Below, one piece after another: positions 39,456 through 46,435 of a stretch of 64,000 nucleotides of DNA (within the stretch, counting starts at the first letter, position 1; each line of letters begins with the position of its first letter). The DNA is taken from positions 620,001 to 684,000 of the forward strand of contig CAVTIC010000007.1 in assembly GCA_963734685.1 (NCBI GenBank). The letters run 5' to 3'. Source of the stretch: JAOUEA01 sp963734685. Its GTDB lineage: Bacteria; Actinomycetota; UBA4738; HRBIN12. Both the position numbers and the translations under genes were made by a program. A model generated the notes under the pieces. That model was not told the origin of the DNA, did no database searches, and saw only the letters and a list, made by a program, of their open reading frames with translations.

Positions 39456-40846
39456 GCTCCCGGCGGTTCGAGCGTCTGCCCACGATCCGGGGCAAGCTCA
39501 GCGCGACGATCGTCGTCGCCGTCGCGATCGCGATCGCGATCTCGTACGCGTTGATCGGCTTCGCACTCCGAGACACTCCCAAAGCCTCCGAGGCGATCGA
39601 GGCTTTGAAGCTCGCCCGGAGGATCGCGAACGGCGATCAGTCTGCACTGCCGCCCGAAACGATGATCGTGAGACGGAGCATCACGGGCGAGATCTCGGTT
39701 GATGGGGTCAACTTCGGTGAGCTACCGAGCGATATCCGCGAGAGCGGGGATCGGGTCCCACACTGGGGTCTGTGGGACAACTACGTATGGGCCTCGATCC
39801 CGACCGAACAGGGGGCCACCCTCATCGTGGCGTATCCGTCCCCGACGCGTGGGTTCCTGGGTCGTATCTCCGCGACGCTCGGGTTCCTGCAGAGCGTGTT
39901 TTGGCAGTTCTTGATGGCGGGAGCGATCGCGGCGGTGATCGCGTTGGGACTGGCTCGGTGGTTCGCCCGTGGCATGACGCAGCCGCTTCGCGACATGGCC
40001 GAGGCCGCGCGTCGCATGGAGACCGGCGACTACTCGACCCGCGTCCACACGAACTCGCGCGATGAGGTCGGACAGCTTGCGGTCGCCTTCAACCGCATGA
40101 GCGCGGAGCTCGAGCTCCTCGAGACGTCGCGTCGGGACCTGGTCGCCAACGTCTCCCACGAGCTCAAGACGCCGATCACCGCGATCCGGGCGCACCTGGA
40201 GAACCTCCTCGACGGCATCGAGGAGCCGAACCCCGCCACGCTCGAGGTGATGCTCGCGCAGTCCGAGCGCCTCGGCAGGCTCGTGGAACAGCTGCTCGAC
40301 CTCTCGAAGCTCGAGTCCGGCGAGGTGCCGCTCCGTCGCGAGCCGGTCGCCCTGGCGCCGCTGGTCTTGCAGGTGGTGTCCGAGATCGAAGTCGGATTGT
40401 CCGACCGAGACATCGTGGTCCGAAGCGACCTGTCCGAGGACCTGCCCGAGATCGAGGCCGACCCCGAGCGCGTGCATCAGGTGATCTTCAATCTCGTCGA
40501 CAACGCCGTGCGGTTCACGCCCGAGGGCGGCGAGGTGCGCATCGAGGTGCACCGCCACAACGGTTCCGTGGAGGTCAGCGTGGCCGACACCGGTGTCGGG
40601 ATCCCGCCCGAGGCGCTGCCCCGCCTGTTCGAGCGGTTCTACCGCGCCGACCACGCGCGTGCGCGAGGAGATGGCGGCACCGGCATCGGACTCGCGATCG
40701 CTCGCTCCGTCGTGGAGGCGCACGGCGGCACGATCCGTGCCGAGAGCGAGCCGGGCCATGGCAGCACGTTCACGTTCGACCTGCCGATCTCATGGCCGAT
40801 CTCATGGCCGGTCGCGACCGCGGCCACGAACAGGAGGGATCCGTGA
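39452..40846 (+). CDS. Membrane sensor histidine kinase
   Basis: The 464-residue kinase has transmembrane helices at about 18-38 and 148-170 that flank an extracytoplasmic sensor of about 110 residues with no recognised fold, then a HAMP linker (MTQPLRDMAEAARRM), HisKA with His236 (ANVSHELKTPITAIR) and a HATPase domain (NLVDNAVRFTPEGG, DTGVGIPPE, GGTGIGLAIAR). It should phosphorylate the regulator encoded directly upstream. The GTG at 39452 overlaps the regulator stop. A 12-bp duplication near its end repeats ISWP in the C-terminal tail. Confidence 0.92.
   Translation: MSSRRFERLPTIRGKLSATIVVAVAIAIAISYALIGFALRDTPKASEAIEALKLARRIANGDQSALPPETMIVRRSITGEISVDGVNFGELPSDIRESGDRVPHWGLWDNYVWASIPTEQGATLIVAYPSPTRGFLGRISATLGFLQSVFWQFLMAGAIAAVIALGLARWFARGMTQPLRDMAEAARRMETGDYSTRVHTNSRDEVGQLAVAFNRMSAELELLETSRRDLVANVSHELKTPITAIRAHLENLLDGIEEPNPATLEVMLAQSERLGRLVEQLLDLSKLESGEVPLRREPVALAPLVLQVVSEIEVGLSDRDIVVRSDLSEDLPEIEADPERVHQVIFNLVDNAVRFTPEGGEVRIEVHRHNGSVEVSVADTGVGIPPEALPRLFERFYRADHARARGDGGTGIGLAIARSVVEAHGGTIRAESEPGHGSTFTFDLPISWPISWPVATAATNRRDP
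40786..40809 (+). repeat. 12-bp tandem duplication at the end of the kinase gene
   Basis: GATCTCATGGCC occurs twice in direct succession, giving ISWPISWP after the conserved kinase core. It is in frame and harmless to the catalytic domain. Confidence 0.8.
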
Positions 40847-41292
40847 AGTCCGTGACCACGACCGCGATCGTGTCCGCCCCCGAGCGATACGCCTTCCTCG
40901 ATCTCACCGACGACCTGCGCCGGGCGATCAAGGATTCCGGCGTGACGGAGGGCGCCGCGATCGCCTTCTGCGCCCACACCACATGTGCCCTCCTGATCAA
41001 CGAGTGGGAGGACGGCGCGATGGCGGACTTCCGCCGGCATCTCACCGACCTCGTGCCGCACGAAGGCGTCTATTACCAGCACGACGACTTCGAGATCCGT
41101 ACCCAGAACATGAATCCCGACGAGCGCGAGAACGGCCACGCGCACGTGAAGGCGATGCTGCTCTCGGCCACGTCGCACGCGATCCCCGTGGTCGCCGGTG
41201 AGCCCGGACTCGGCACATGGCAGCGGCTCATCTTCTTCGAGATGGACGAGCCCAAGGAACGTTCGATCACGTTCCATGTGTTCGGCGCTTGA
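40843..41292 (+). CDS. yjbQ: YjbQ/UPF0047-family protein
   Basis: A 149-residue protein with the UPF0047 core: FCAHTTCALLINEWEDG, HAHVKAMLLSATS and GTWQRLIFFEMDEPKER. A YjbQ homologue has been reported to have weak thiamine-phosphate-synthase activity, but its main role is unsettled. The GTG at 40843 overlaps the kinase stop and is preceded by AGGAGG; a longer start lies inside the kinase gene. Translation is likely coupled with the two-component system. Confidence 0.9.
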   Translation: MKSVTTTAIVSAPERYAFLDLTDDLRRAIKDSGVTEGAAIAFCAHTTCALLINEWEDGAMADFRRHLTDLVPHEGVYYQHDDFEIRTQNMNPDERENGHAHVKAMLLSATSHAIPVVAGEPGLGTWQRLIFFEMDEPKERSITFHVFGA

Positions 41293-41319
41293 TATCACTG
41301 CCCTGGGAGACTGGCGAAC

Positions 41320-42417
41320 GTGAGCATCGAGCGCAGGAAGAGCAGGCAGATCGAGATCGGCGGCGTCGCGATCGGCGGCGACGCCCCGATCTCGATCCAG
41401 TCGATGACGACCACGAAGACCGCCGACATCAACGCCACGCTGCAGCAGATCGCCTCACTCGTCGCAGCCGGTGTCGACATCGTGCGGGTCGCCGTGCCCC
41501 ATTGGGAGGACGCCGAGGCTCTCGTCGCGATCGCGGCGAAGTCGACAGTGCCGGTGGTGGCCGATATCCACTTCCAGTGGAAGTACGCGATGGCGGCGCT
41601 CGAAGCGGGCATCCACGGCCTGCGCATCAACCCGGGCAACATCAAGTACCAGGACAAGGTGCGATTGATCGCGCGCGAGGCGAAGGCGCGCAGCGTGCCG
41701 ATCCGCATCGGGGTGAACGCCGGCTCACTCGAGAAGGCACTGCTCGAGAAGCACGGCAACCCGACCCCCGAGGCGCTCGTCGAGAGCGCACTCAACGAGG
41801 CGCGCATCCTCGAGGACGAGGACTTCTTCGACATCAAGATCAGCGTGAAGCACTCGAACCCGCTCGTGATGATCGAGAGCTACCGGCAGCTCGCCGAGGC
41901 GTGCGACTACCCGCTGCACCTCGGTGTCACCGAGGCGGGTCCCATGCCGATGGGCGGCGTGAAGAGCGCGGTCGGCATCGGCACCCTGCTCGCCGAAGGC
42001 ATCGGCGACACGATCCGTGTCTCGCTCACCGACGACCCGGTCGAGGAGGTCAAGGTCGGTACATCGATCCTTCGGTCGCTCGGTCTGCGGAAGCGGGGCC
42101 TCGACCTCGTGGCCTGTCCGTCGTGCGGGCGCGCCGAGGTGAACGTGCTCGAGCTCACCCAGAAGGTGAACGCCGCGATCGAGGAGGAGCGGTTCGCCGT
42201 CCCGATGCGGGTGGCCGTGATGGGCTGTGTGGTGAACGGTCCGGGCGAGGCGCGCGAGGCCGACGTCGGCATCGCGAGCGGGAACGGGCTGGGCTTCATC
42301 ATCCGGCAGGGCGAGGTCGTCGCGAAGGTGCCCGAGGACGAGCTCGTGGAGGCATTGCTCGTCGAGGCTCGCGCGGTCGCCGCCGAGAAGATCGCCGCGG
42401 GCGAGAGCACGGACTAG
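41320..42417 (+). CDS. ispG: 4-hydroxy-3-methylbut-2-en-1-yl diphosphate synthase
   Basis: IspG (GcpE) reduces MEcPP to HMBPP using a 4Fe-4S cluster. The TIM-barrel domain (SIQSMTTTKTADINATL, VADIHFQWKYAM, RINPGN) and the cluster domain with ACPSCGR and MGCVVNGPGE cysteines are intact. The 365 residues match the two-domain bacterial form. It works in the same MEP pathway as dxr 4 kb upstream. GTG start with GGGAG about 11 nt upstream. Confidence 0.96.
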   Translation: MSIERRKSRQIEIGGVAIGGDAPISIQSMTTTKTADINATLQQIASLVAAGVDIVRVAVPHWEDAEALVAIAAKSTVPVVADIHFQWKYAMAALEAGIHGLRINPGNIKYQDKVRLIAREAKARSVPIRIGVNAGSLEKALLEKHGNPTPEALVESALNEARILEDEDFFDIKISVKHSNPLVMIESYRQLAEACDYPLHLGVTEAGPMPMGGVKSAVGIGTLLAEGIGDTIRVSLTDDPVEEVKVGTSILRSLGLRKRGLDLVACPSCGRAEVNVLELTQKVNAAIEEERFAVPMRVAVMGCVVNGPGEAREADVGIASGNGLGFIIRQGEVVAKVPEDELVEALLVEARAVAAEKIAAGESTD

Positions 42418-42429
42418 TCCAGTCTGGAC
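42417..42429. promoter_or_regulatory. Short perfect palindrome at the ispG stop
   Basis: GTCCAG-T-CTGGAC begins at the last base of the ispG stop codon. It may be an operator for the next gene or part of a weak terminator; there is no T-run. Confidence 0.25.
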
Positions 42430-42482
42430 GAGTGGTCGGGCTCGACTCAACTTCCACGGACCCGCAGGCCGATACCCCGCTC

Positions 42483-43454
42483 ATGAAGGCATCGCGCGCC
42501 GTCGTCTGGCTGTTCGTTTCGCTCGTGATCGCGACGCCGCTGCCTCAGGCCGGCGCCGCCGTGGCCGCCAGGGGGCCCGTGCCGGGAACGGGCTGTGACG
42601 TCTTCCCGGCCGACAACGTCTGGAACATGGACGTCTCGCGGTTGCCGAAGCACCCGAAGAGCAGGGTGTGGAAGCGCTCGAGCCACGCGGGTTCCACCGA
42701 TCTGCACCCCGACTTCGGGCCGCCGTCGTACGGCATCCCCTACGACGTGGTCGGTGCCGCACACGACGATGTCACCGTGGACTTCGACTACGCGAGCGAG
42801 AGCGACGACGGTCCGTACCCGTTCGGGCCGGACATCACGATCGAGGGTGGGTCCGACCGTCACGCCCTGATGATCGACCAGGACACCTGCGTCCTCTACG
42901 AGCTCTTCGCCGCGCGCTGGAACGACGGCAGCCCGCGGGCGGGAAGCGGTGCGGTCTTCGATCTCGGGTCGAACGCGCTGCGCCCGGCGGGGTGGACGAG
43001 CGCCGATGCGGCGGGCCTGCCGATCTTCCCGGGACTCGTGCGATGGGACGAGGTGCAGGCGGGCGAGATCGACCATGCGATCCGGTTCACGGTCGGATGC
43101 ACGACCCGGCGGTACGTCTGGCCGGCGCGCCACCAGGCCGGGGAGGCCGACCGGCGCTGCCCCCCGATGGGCGCTCGGTTCCGGCTGAAGCGAGGCTTCG
43201 ACATCTCGGGGTTCGGCCCCAACGCGCAGGTCGTCCTGCGGGCGATGCAACGATACGGGATGATCGTGGCCGACAACGGGAGCGACTGGTACTTCCAGGG
43301 CACGGTCGACGACGGGTGGACCAACGGCCTCCTCGACCAGCTGAAGCAGGTGCCGGCCGGCGCGTTCGTTGCGGTCGATGCTCGAGGGTGTCGCGTGTCG
43401 CGGGACAGTGCCCGGTTCGTCTACGGGCCGGATTGCCCGGCGCCGGTCTCCTGA
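42483..43454 (+). CDS. Conserved secreted protein of unknown function
   Basis: A signal peptide (residues 1-26) is followed by a domain that I recall as a recurrent secreted family in Actinobacteria: CDVFPADNVWNMDVSRLP at the start, GDR-like GGSDRHALMIDQDTC, LYELFAARW, LRPAGWTSADAAGLPIFPGL, HAIRFTV and YGMIVADNGSDWY. It has Cys pairs that could form disulfides. The function is unknown; an enzyme is plausible because of the conserved Asp, His and Trp residues. The start is set by the signal peptide. The 3' end overlaps the convergent DinB gene by 34 bp. Confidence 0.8.
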   Translation: MKASRAVVWLFVSLVIATPLPQAGAAVAARGPVPGTGCDVFPADNVWNMDVSRLPKHPKSRVWKRSSHAGSTDLHPDFGPPSYGIPYDVVGAAHDDVTVDFDYASESDDGPYPFGPDITIEGGSDRHALMIDQDTCVLYELFAARWNDGSPRAGSGAVFDLGSNALRPAGWTSADAAGLPIFPGLVRWDEVQAGEIDHAIRFTVGCTTRRYVWPARHQAGEADRRCPPMGARFRLKRGFDISGFGPNAQVVLRAMQRYGMIVADNGSDWYFQGTVDDGWTNGLLDQLKQVPAGAFVAVDARGCRVSRDSARFVYGPDCPAPVS

Positions 43455-44014
43455 GGCCGGCGGCCCGAGAGGGCGATCAGCCGCATCGAGGCGTCGGCGT
43501 CCTCGGGGACCGCGATCGGTTCTGCGACGATGCGTGCGGCGACCCACTGCTCGACCTGCGGCGCGAACCAGGCGTGAAGGTCCCTCGCGACGTCGTCGGG
43601 GATCGTGTGGTCCACGCCGATGCCCTGCGCCAGGTCCCAGCCATGGATCGACGCGTCGAACAGCATCTGGGTGAGGTATTCGTCGGCGGTGAGCTGCCCG
43701 GCCGACGTGTGGACGGGCAGGTCGAGCGCCGACGAGCGAACGCCGTGGTCGGCTGCCTCCTTCGCCGCCACCCAGGCGGCGATCGCGTCGCCACCGAGCC
43801 GGTCGCCCTCGTACGCGCTGCCGACCTCCTCGAGCGTCGACCCGGCCACGAGATCGGGCACCCAGAGCGTCTCGTACACCAAGTGGTCGACGAGGGCACG
43901 AACGTCCCACTCCGTGCACGGGGTCGGGTTCGTCCACTGGCCAGGCGAGATCGAGTGCACGTGCCGGTCGACCTCATCGAGCGCCGCCAAGTAGCGATGC
44001 GCCACGTCCTGCAT
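43421..44014 (-). CDS. DinB-superfamily protein, TIGR03086/maleylpyruvate isomerase type
   Basis: The 197-residue protein has the pattern NPTPCTEWDVRALVDHLVYE near residues 30-50 and a later FDASIHGWDLAQGIG, the two histidine-bearing segments of the mycothiol-dependent maleylpyruvate isomerase N-terminal fold (metal-binding DinB-like four-helix bundle). These proteins often act with mycothiol, consistent with an actinomycete. Substrate unknown. ATG 44014 follows a strong GGAAGGAGG; an in-frame ATG further upstream is unsupported. Confidence 0.78.
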   Translation of the reverse strand: MQDVAHRYLAALDEVDRHVHSISPGQWTNPTPCTEWDVRALVDHLVYETLWVPDLVAGSTLEEVGSAYEGDRLGGDAIAAWVAAKEAADHGVRSSALDLPVHTSAGQLTADEYLTQMLFDASIHGWDLAQGIGVDHTIPDDVARDLHAWFAPQVEQWVAARIVAEPIAVPEDADASMRLIALSGRRPQETGAGQSGP

Positions 44015-44037
44015 CGACCCTCCTTCCGTGTCGCGCG

Positions 44038-44046
44038 ACCGTAGCA
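44038..44046 (-). promoter_or_regulatory. Extended -10 element for the DinB-family gene
   Basis: On the minus strand TGCTACGGT ends 23 nt before the ATG, leaving a short leader that contains the GGAGG site. Confidence 0.4.
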
Positions 44047-44080
44047 CCGGGCCGGACGGCACGGCGACCCGAGGGGAAGC

Positions 44081-44646
44081 TCAGCGGGCGAGTGCCAGGA
44101 AGTTCCGCACGACCTTCGGGCCTTCCGGCGTGAGGATGCTCTCCGGGTGGAACTGCACACCGAACCGGGGCAGCGCGCGATGCCGTGTGCCCATCACGAG
44201 CCCATCGTCGGTCCACGCCGTCAGGACGAGGTCGGTGGGCAGGTCCGCCCGTTCGACCACGAGGGAGTGGTAGCGGCCCGCCTCGAAGGGATCGCGGACG
44301 CCCTCGAAGATGCCCCGGCCGTCGTGGTGCACGAACGAGGCCTTCCCGTGCACCGGCTCGGTGCGGTGCACGGTTCCCCCGTACTCGATACCGATCGCCT
44401 GATGGCCCAGGCACACGCCGAGCACGGGCGTCGCCTCCGGCAGCTCGTCGAGCAGCGCTATGAAGCAGCCCGCCGCCTCGGGACGCCCGGGCCCGGGGAG
44501 AGGATCACGGCCCGGGGTTCGCGCGAGACGAGCGCCTCGGCGGTCTCCGCGTCGCTCTTCACGACCTCGGTCTCATGGCCGAGGCTCTCCACGAGCTGTA
44601 CGAGGTTGTAGGTGAACGAGTCGTAGTGATCGACCACGAGGATCAT
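44081..44646 (-). CDS. trpG: Anthranilate synthase glutamine amidotransferase, frameshifted
   Basis: TrpG releases ammonia from glutamine for anthranilate synthesis by TrpE. The start ATG overlaps the trpE stop (ATGA). The N-terminal half reads MILVVDHYDSFTYNLVQL and ends ILSPGPG. At about 44485 the frame breaks: GGCGTCCCG reads Val-Pro, while one extra C (GGCCGTCCC) would give the expected Arg-Pro-Glu. The second half then contains the nucleophile in VLGVCLGHQ and FHPES. The total length fits a single-base deletion in a GC-rich run. Probably a sequencing indel, otherwise trpG is broken. Confidence 0.85.
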
Positions 44647-46133
44647 CGCCCGACCTCCTCGGGCTGGCGCCGGCCAGGCGGTGCCACCGCCGGCAGGAGG
44701 GCTGATGCCTTCGCCTTCGTCTCGTCCAACTCGGCCTGTGGGTCGGAGTCGGCGACCACGCCGGCGCCCGATTGCAGATGGGCGTTCCCGTCCTTCACCA
44801 CGGCGGTGCGTATCGTGATGCAGAAGTCCAGGTCTCCCTGGAACGTGCAGTACCCGACCGCCCCGCCGTACGGGCCGCGCGCGTCGGGCTCGTGCGAGGC
44901 GATCAACTCCAAGGCCCGACGTTTCGGCGCACCGCTGAGGGTACCGGCGGGGAACGTCACCGCGAGGGCGTCGATCGGATGCATGTCGTCGCGGAGGTCG
45001 CCTTCCACGGTCGAGACGATATGCATCACCTTCGTGAACCGCTCGACCTCCATCAGCTGGGTCGGCTCGACGCTGCCGGCGATGCACACGCGGCCGAGGT
45101 CGTTGCGGGCGAGGTCGACCAGCATCGCGTGCTCGGCGCGCTCCTTGGGGTCGGCGAGCAGCTCGTGCTCGAGCAACCGGTCGCGCACCTCCGTCGCGCC
45201 CCGCGGCCGTGTGCCGGCGATCGGCCGCGTCGACACCCGCCCCTCTTCGACGCGCACGAGCGGCTCGGGCGAGGAGCCTGCGAGCTCGATGCCCATCATC
45301 CGCAGGAAGAACATGTACGGAGCAGGGTTGGCGACCCGCAGCCGGCGGTAGATCGCGTAGCCGCCGTCGGGCGCCGGGAACGTCACCCGCCTCGACGGCA
45401 CTCCTTGGAAGATGTCGCCGGCGAGGATGTGCTCCTTGAACGACGCGACGATCTCGCGGTAGCGCTCGTCGGGCATGTTCGGCTCGCCGGGGATCGTCGC
45501 GTCGCCGGCCGGCACCGGGGCCAGCTCGGGGGGGTCCGATCGGTGGATGCGGCCGGCCAGCTCGTCCACGGCGGTCACGCCGTCGTCGAAGCGCCCCGCC
45601 GGCACGTGGGCGACCAGGAGAAGTCGCTGCCGCCAGTGGTCGAACACCACGGCGCGGTCGACGACGAGCAGGCCGATGGGGGGAACAGGAGCCGAGGACG
45701 GGTCGGGGACCGGATGGCCGTCGAGCAGCTCGGCAGCCTCGAAGGCCACGTAGCCCATCAGCCCGCCCGTGAGAGCGGGGAGATCGGGAAGGCGGGGGGC
45801 GCGCAGTGAACTCGCGATGCGGATCAGCGCCTCGCGCGAGGGTCCCTCGCTTGCGGCGAAGGGGAGCTCGCGGGCGACGTCGGTGATCCTGACACCGTCG
45901 CGGTCGCCCACGATCACGGCTGCCGGGTCGCCGGCAACGAAGGAGTATCGCCCCCACCGTTCGGAACGCTCGACCGACTCGAGCAGCAGCCCGGGCCCGT
46001 CGGAAGCGAGCGCGGGGAATAGTCCGACCGGCGTCGAGACGTCGGACAGCAGCTCCGCCCAGACCGGCACGAGGGGCCACTCCGACGCCAGCGCGTCGAA
46101 GGTCGCACGATCGGGCCGGATCTGCAGGTCCAC
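44643..46133 (-). CDS. trpE: Anthranilate synthase component I
   Basis: TrpE converts chorismate plus ammonia to anthranilate, the first step of tryptophan synthesis. The 496-residue protein contains an N-terminal domain, LLESVERSERWGRYSF (Trp feedback site LLES), and the chorismate-binding core with SSPEPLVRVEEGRVSTRPIAGT, FPAGTLSGAPKRRALELI and YCTFQGDLDFCITIRT. The GTG at 46133 is preceded by GAGGAGGG (46141-46148); longer in-frame starts run through the attenuator. A typical trp attenuator lies upstream and trpG is translationally coupled downstream. Confidence 0.93.
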   Translation of the reverse strand: MDLQIRPDRATFDALASEWPLVPVWAELLSDVSTPVGLFPALASDGPGLLLESVERSERWGRYSFVAGDPAAVIVGDRDGVRITDVARELPFAASEGPSREALIRIASSLRAPRLPDLPALTGGLMGYVAFEAAELLDGHPVPDPSSAPVPPIGLLVVDRAVVFDHWRQRLLLVAHVPAGRFDDGVTAVDELAGRIHRSDPPELAPVPAGDATIPGEPNMPDERYREIVASFKEHILAGDIFQGVPSRRVTFPAPDGGYAIYRRLRVANPAPYMFFLRMMGIELAGSSPEPLVRVEEGRVSTRPIAGTRPRGATEVRDRLLEHELLADPKERAEHAMLVDLARNDLGRVCIAGSVEPTQLMEVERFTKVMHIVSTVEGDLRDDMHPIDALAVTFPAGTLSGAPKRRALELIASHEPDARGPYGGAVGYCTFQGDLDFCITIRTAVVKDGNAHLQSGAGVVADSDPQAELDETKAKASALLPAVAPPGRRQPEEVGR

Positions 46134-46140
46134 GGCGTTG

Positions 46141-46249
46141 CCCTCCTCATGAGAACGAACGACCCCGGGTGGGTCGCCCGGGGTTCGCGGTGTCGGCAGG
46201 ATGGTGGTGTGCAGCGCTAGCCGCGCGCGAACGCCGGGCATCGGCCCGG
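46141..46249 (-). promoter_or_regulatory. Transcription attenuator of trpE-trpG
   Basis: Reading leftward: segment 1 CCGGGC (46244-46249), segment 2 GCCCGG (46234-46239), segment 3 ACCCCGGG plus C (46176-46184) and segment 4 CCCGGGGT (46162-46169). 1 pairs with 2, 2 with 3 (CCGGGC occurs again inside segment 3), and 3 with 4. Segment 1 starts 3 nt after the second Trp codon of the leader peptide. A ribosome stalled at Trp would cover segment 1 and free segment 2 to form the antiterminator. The 3:4 hairpin is followed by CGTTCGTTCTC and then the trpE SD. Confidence 0.7.
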
Positions 46250-46282
46250 ACGCCAGGACCAGCGGTGCGCGCACGTCGGCAT
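46217..46282 (-). CDS. trpL: trp operon leader peptide
   Basis: A 21-residue ORF starts with ATG exactly 7 nt after the -10 box, so its mRNA is leaderless. The sequence begins MPTCAHRWSWRPG, with Trp at positions 8 and 10, and ends at TAG (46217-46219). Two Trp codons in 21 codons in high-GC DNA, directly in front of alternately pairing segments, mark it as the sensor of tryptophan supply. Confidence 0.72.
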   Translation of the reverse strand: MPTCAHRWSWRPGRCPAFARG

Positions 46283-46289
46283 GCGCGCG

Positions 46290-46319
46290 ATTCTGACGGC
46301 AGCGGACGTCGGGCGTCAA
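46290..46319 (-). promoter_or_regulatory. Promoter of trpL-trpE-trpG
   Basis: On the minus strand -35 TTGACG (46314-46319) and -10 CAGAAT (46290-46295) are separated by 18 bp. It is the best two-box promoter in the window. The ATG of trpL follows after 7 nt. Confidence 0.6.
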
Positions 46320-46378
46320 CGGGAACGGGTCGAACGGATTCCCCCGGTCGACCGACAACATCGGTTGCCCCGGACGGC

Positions 46379-46384
46379 TATCCT
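46379..46384 (+). promoter_or_regulatory. -10 element for the large secreted protein
   Basis: TATCCT on the plus strand, 51 nt before the GTG start at 46436; the resulting leader holds GAGGAGGG. The 302 bp between the trpE and 46436 start codons are thus filled by the trp leader and two divergent promoters. Confidence 0.3.
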
Positions 46385-46435
46385 GAGCATCGCTGCGGCG
46401 CCATCGCCCGGATGGCCGCGAGCGAGGAGGGCTCC

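Noticed and set aside
41293..41319. Leaderless promoter for ispG
   Set aside because: GATATCACT near 41291 does not fit TANNNT spacing and a GGGAG Shine-Dalgarno is present instead.
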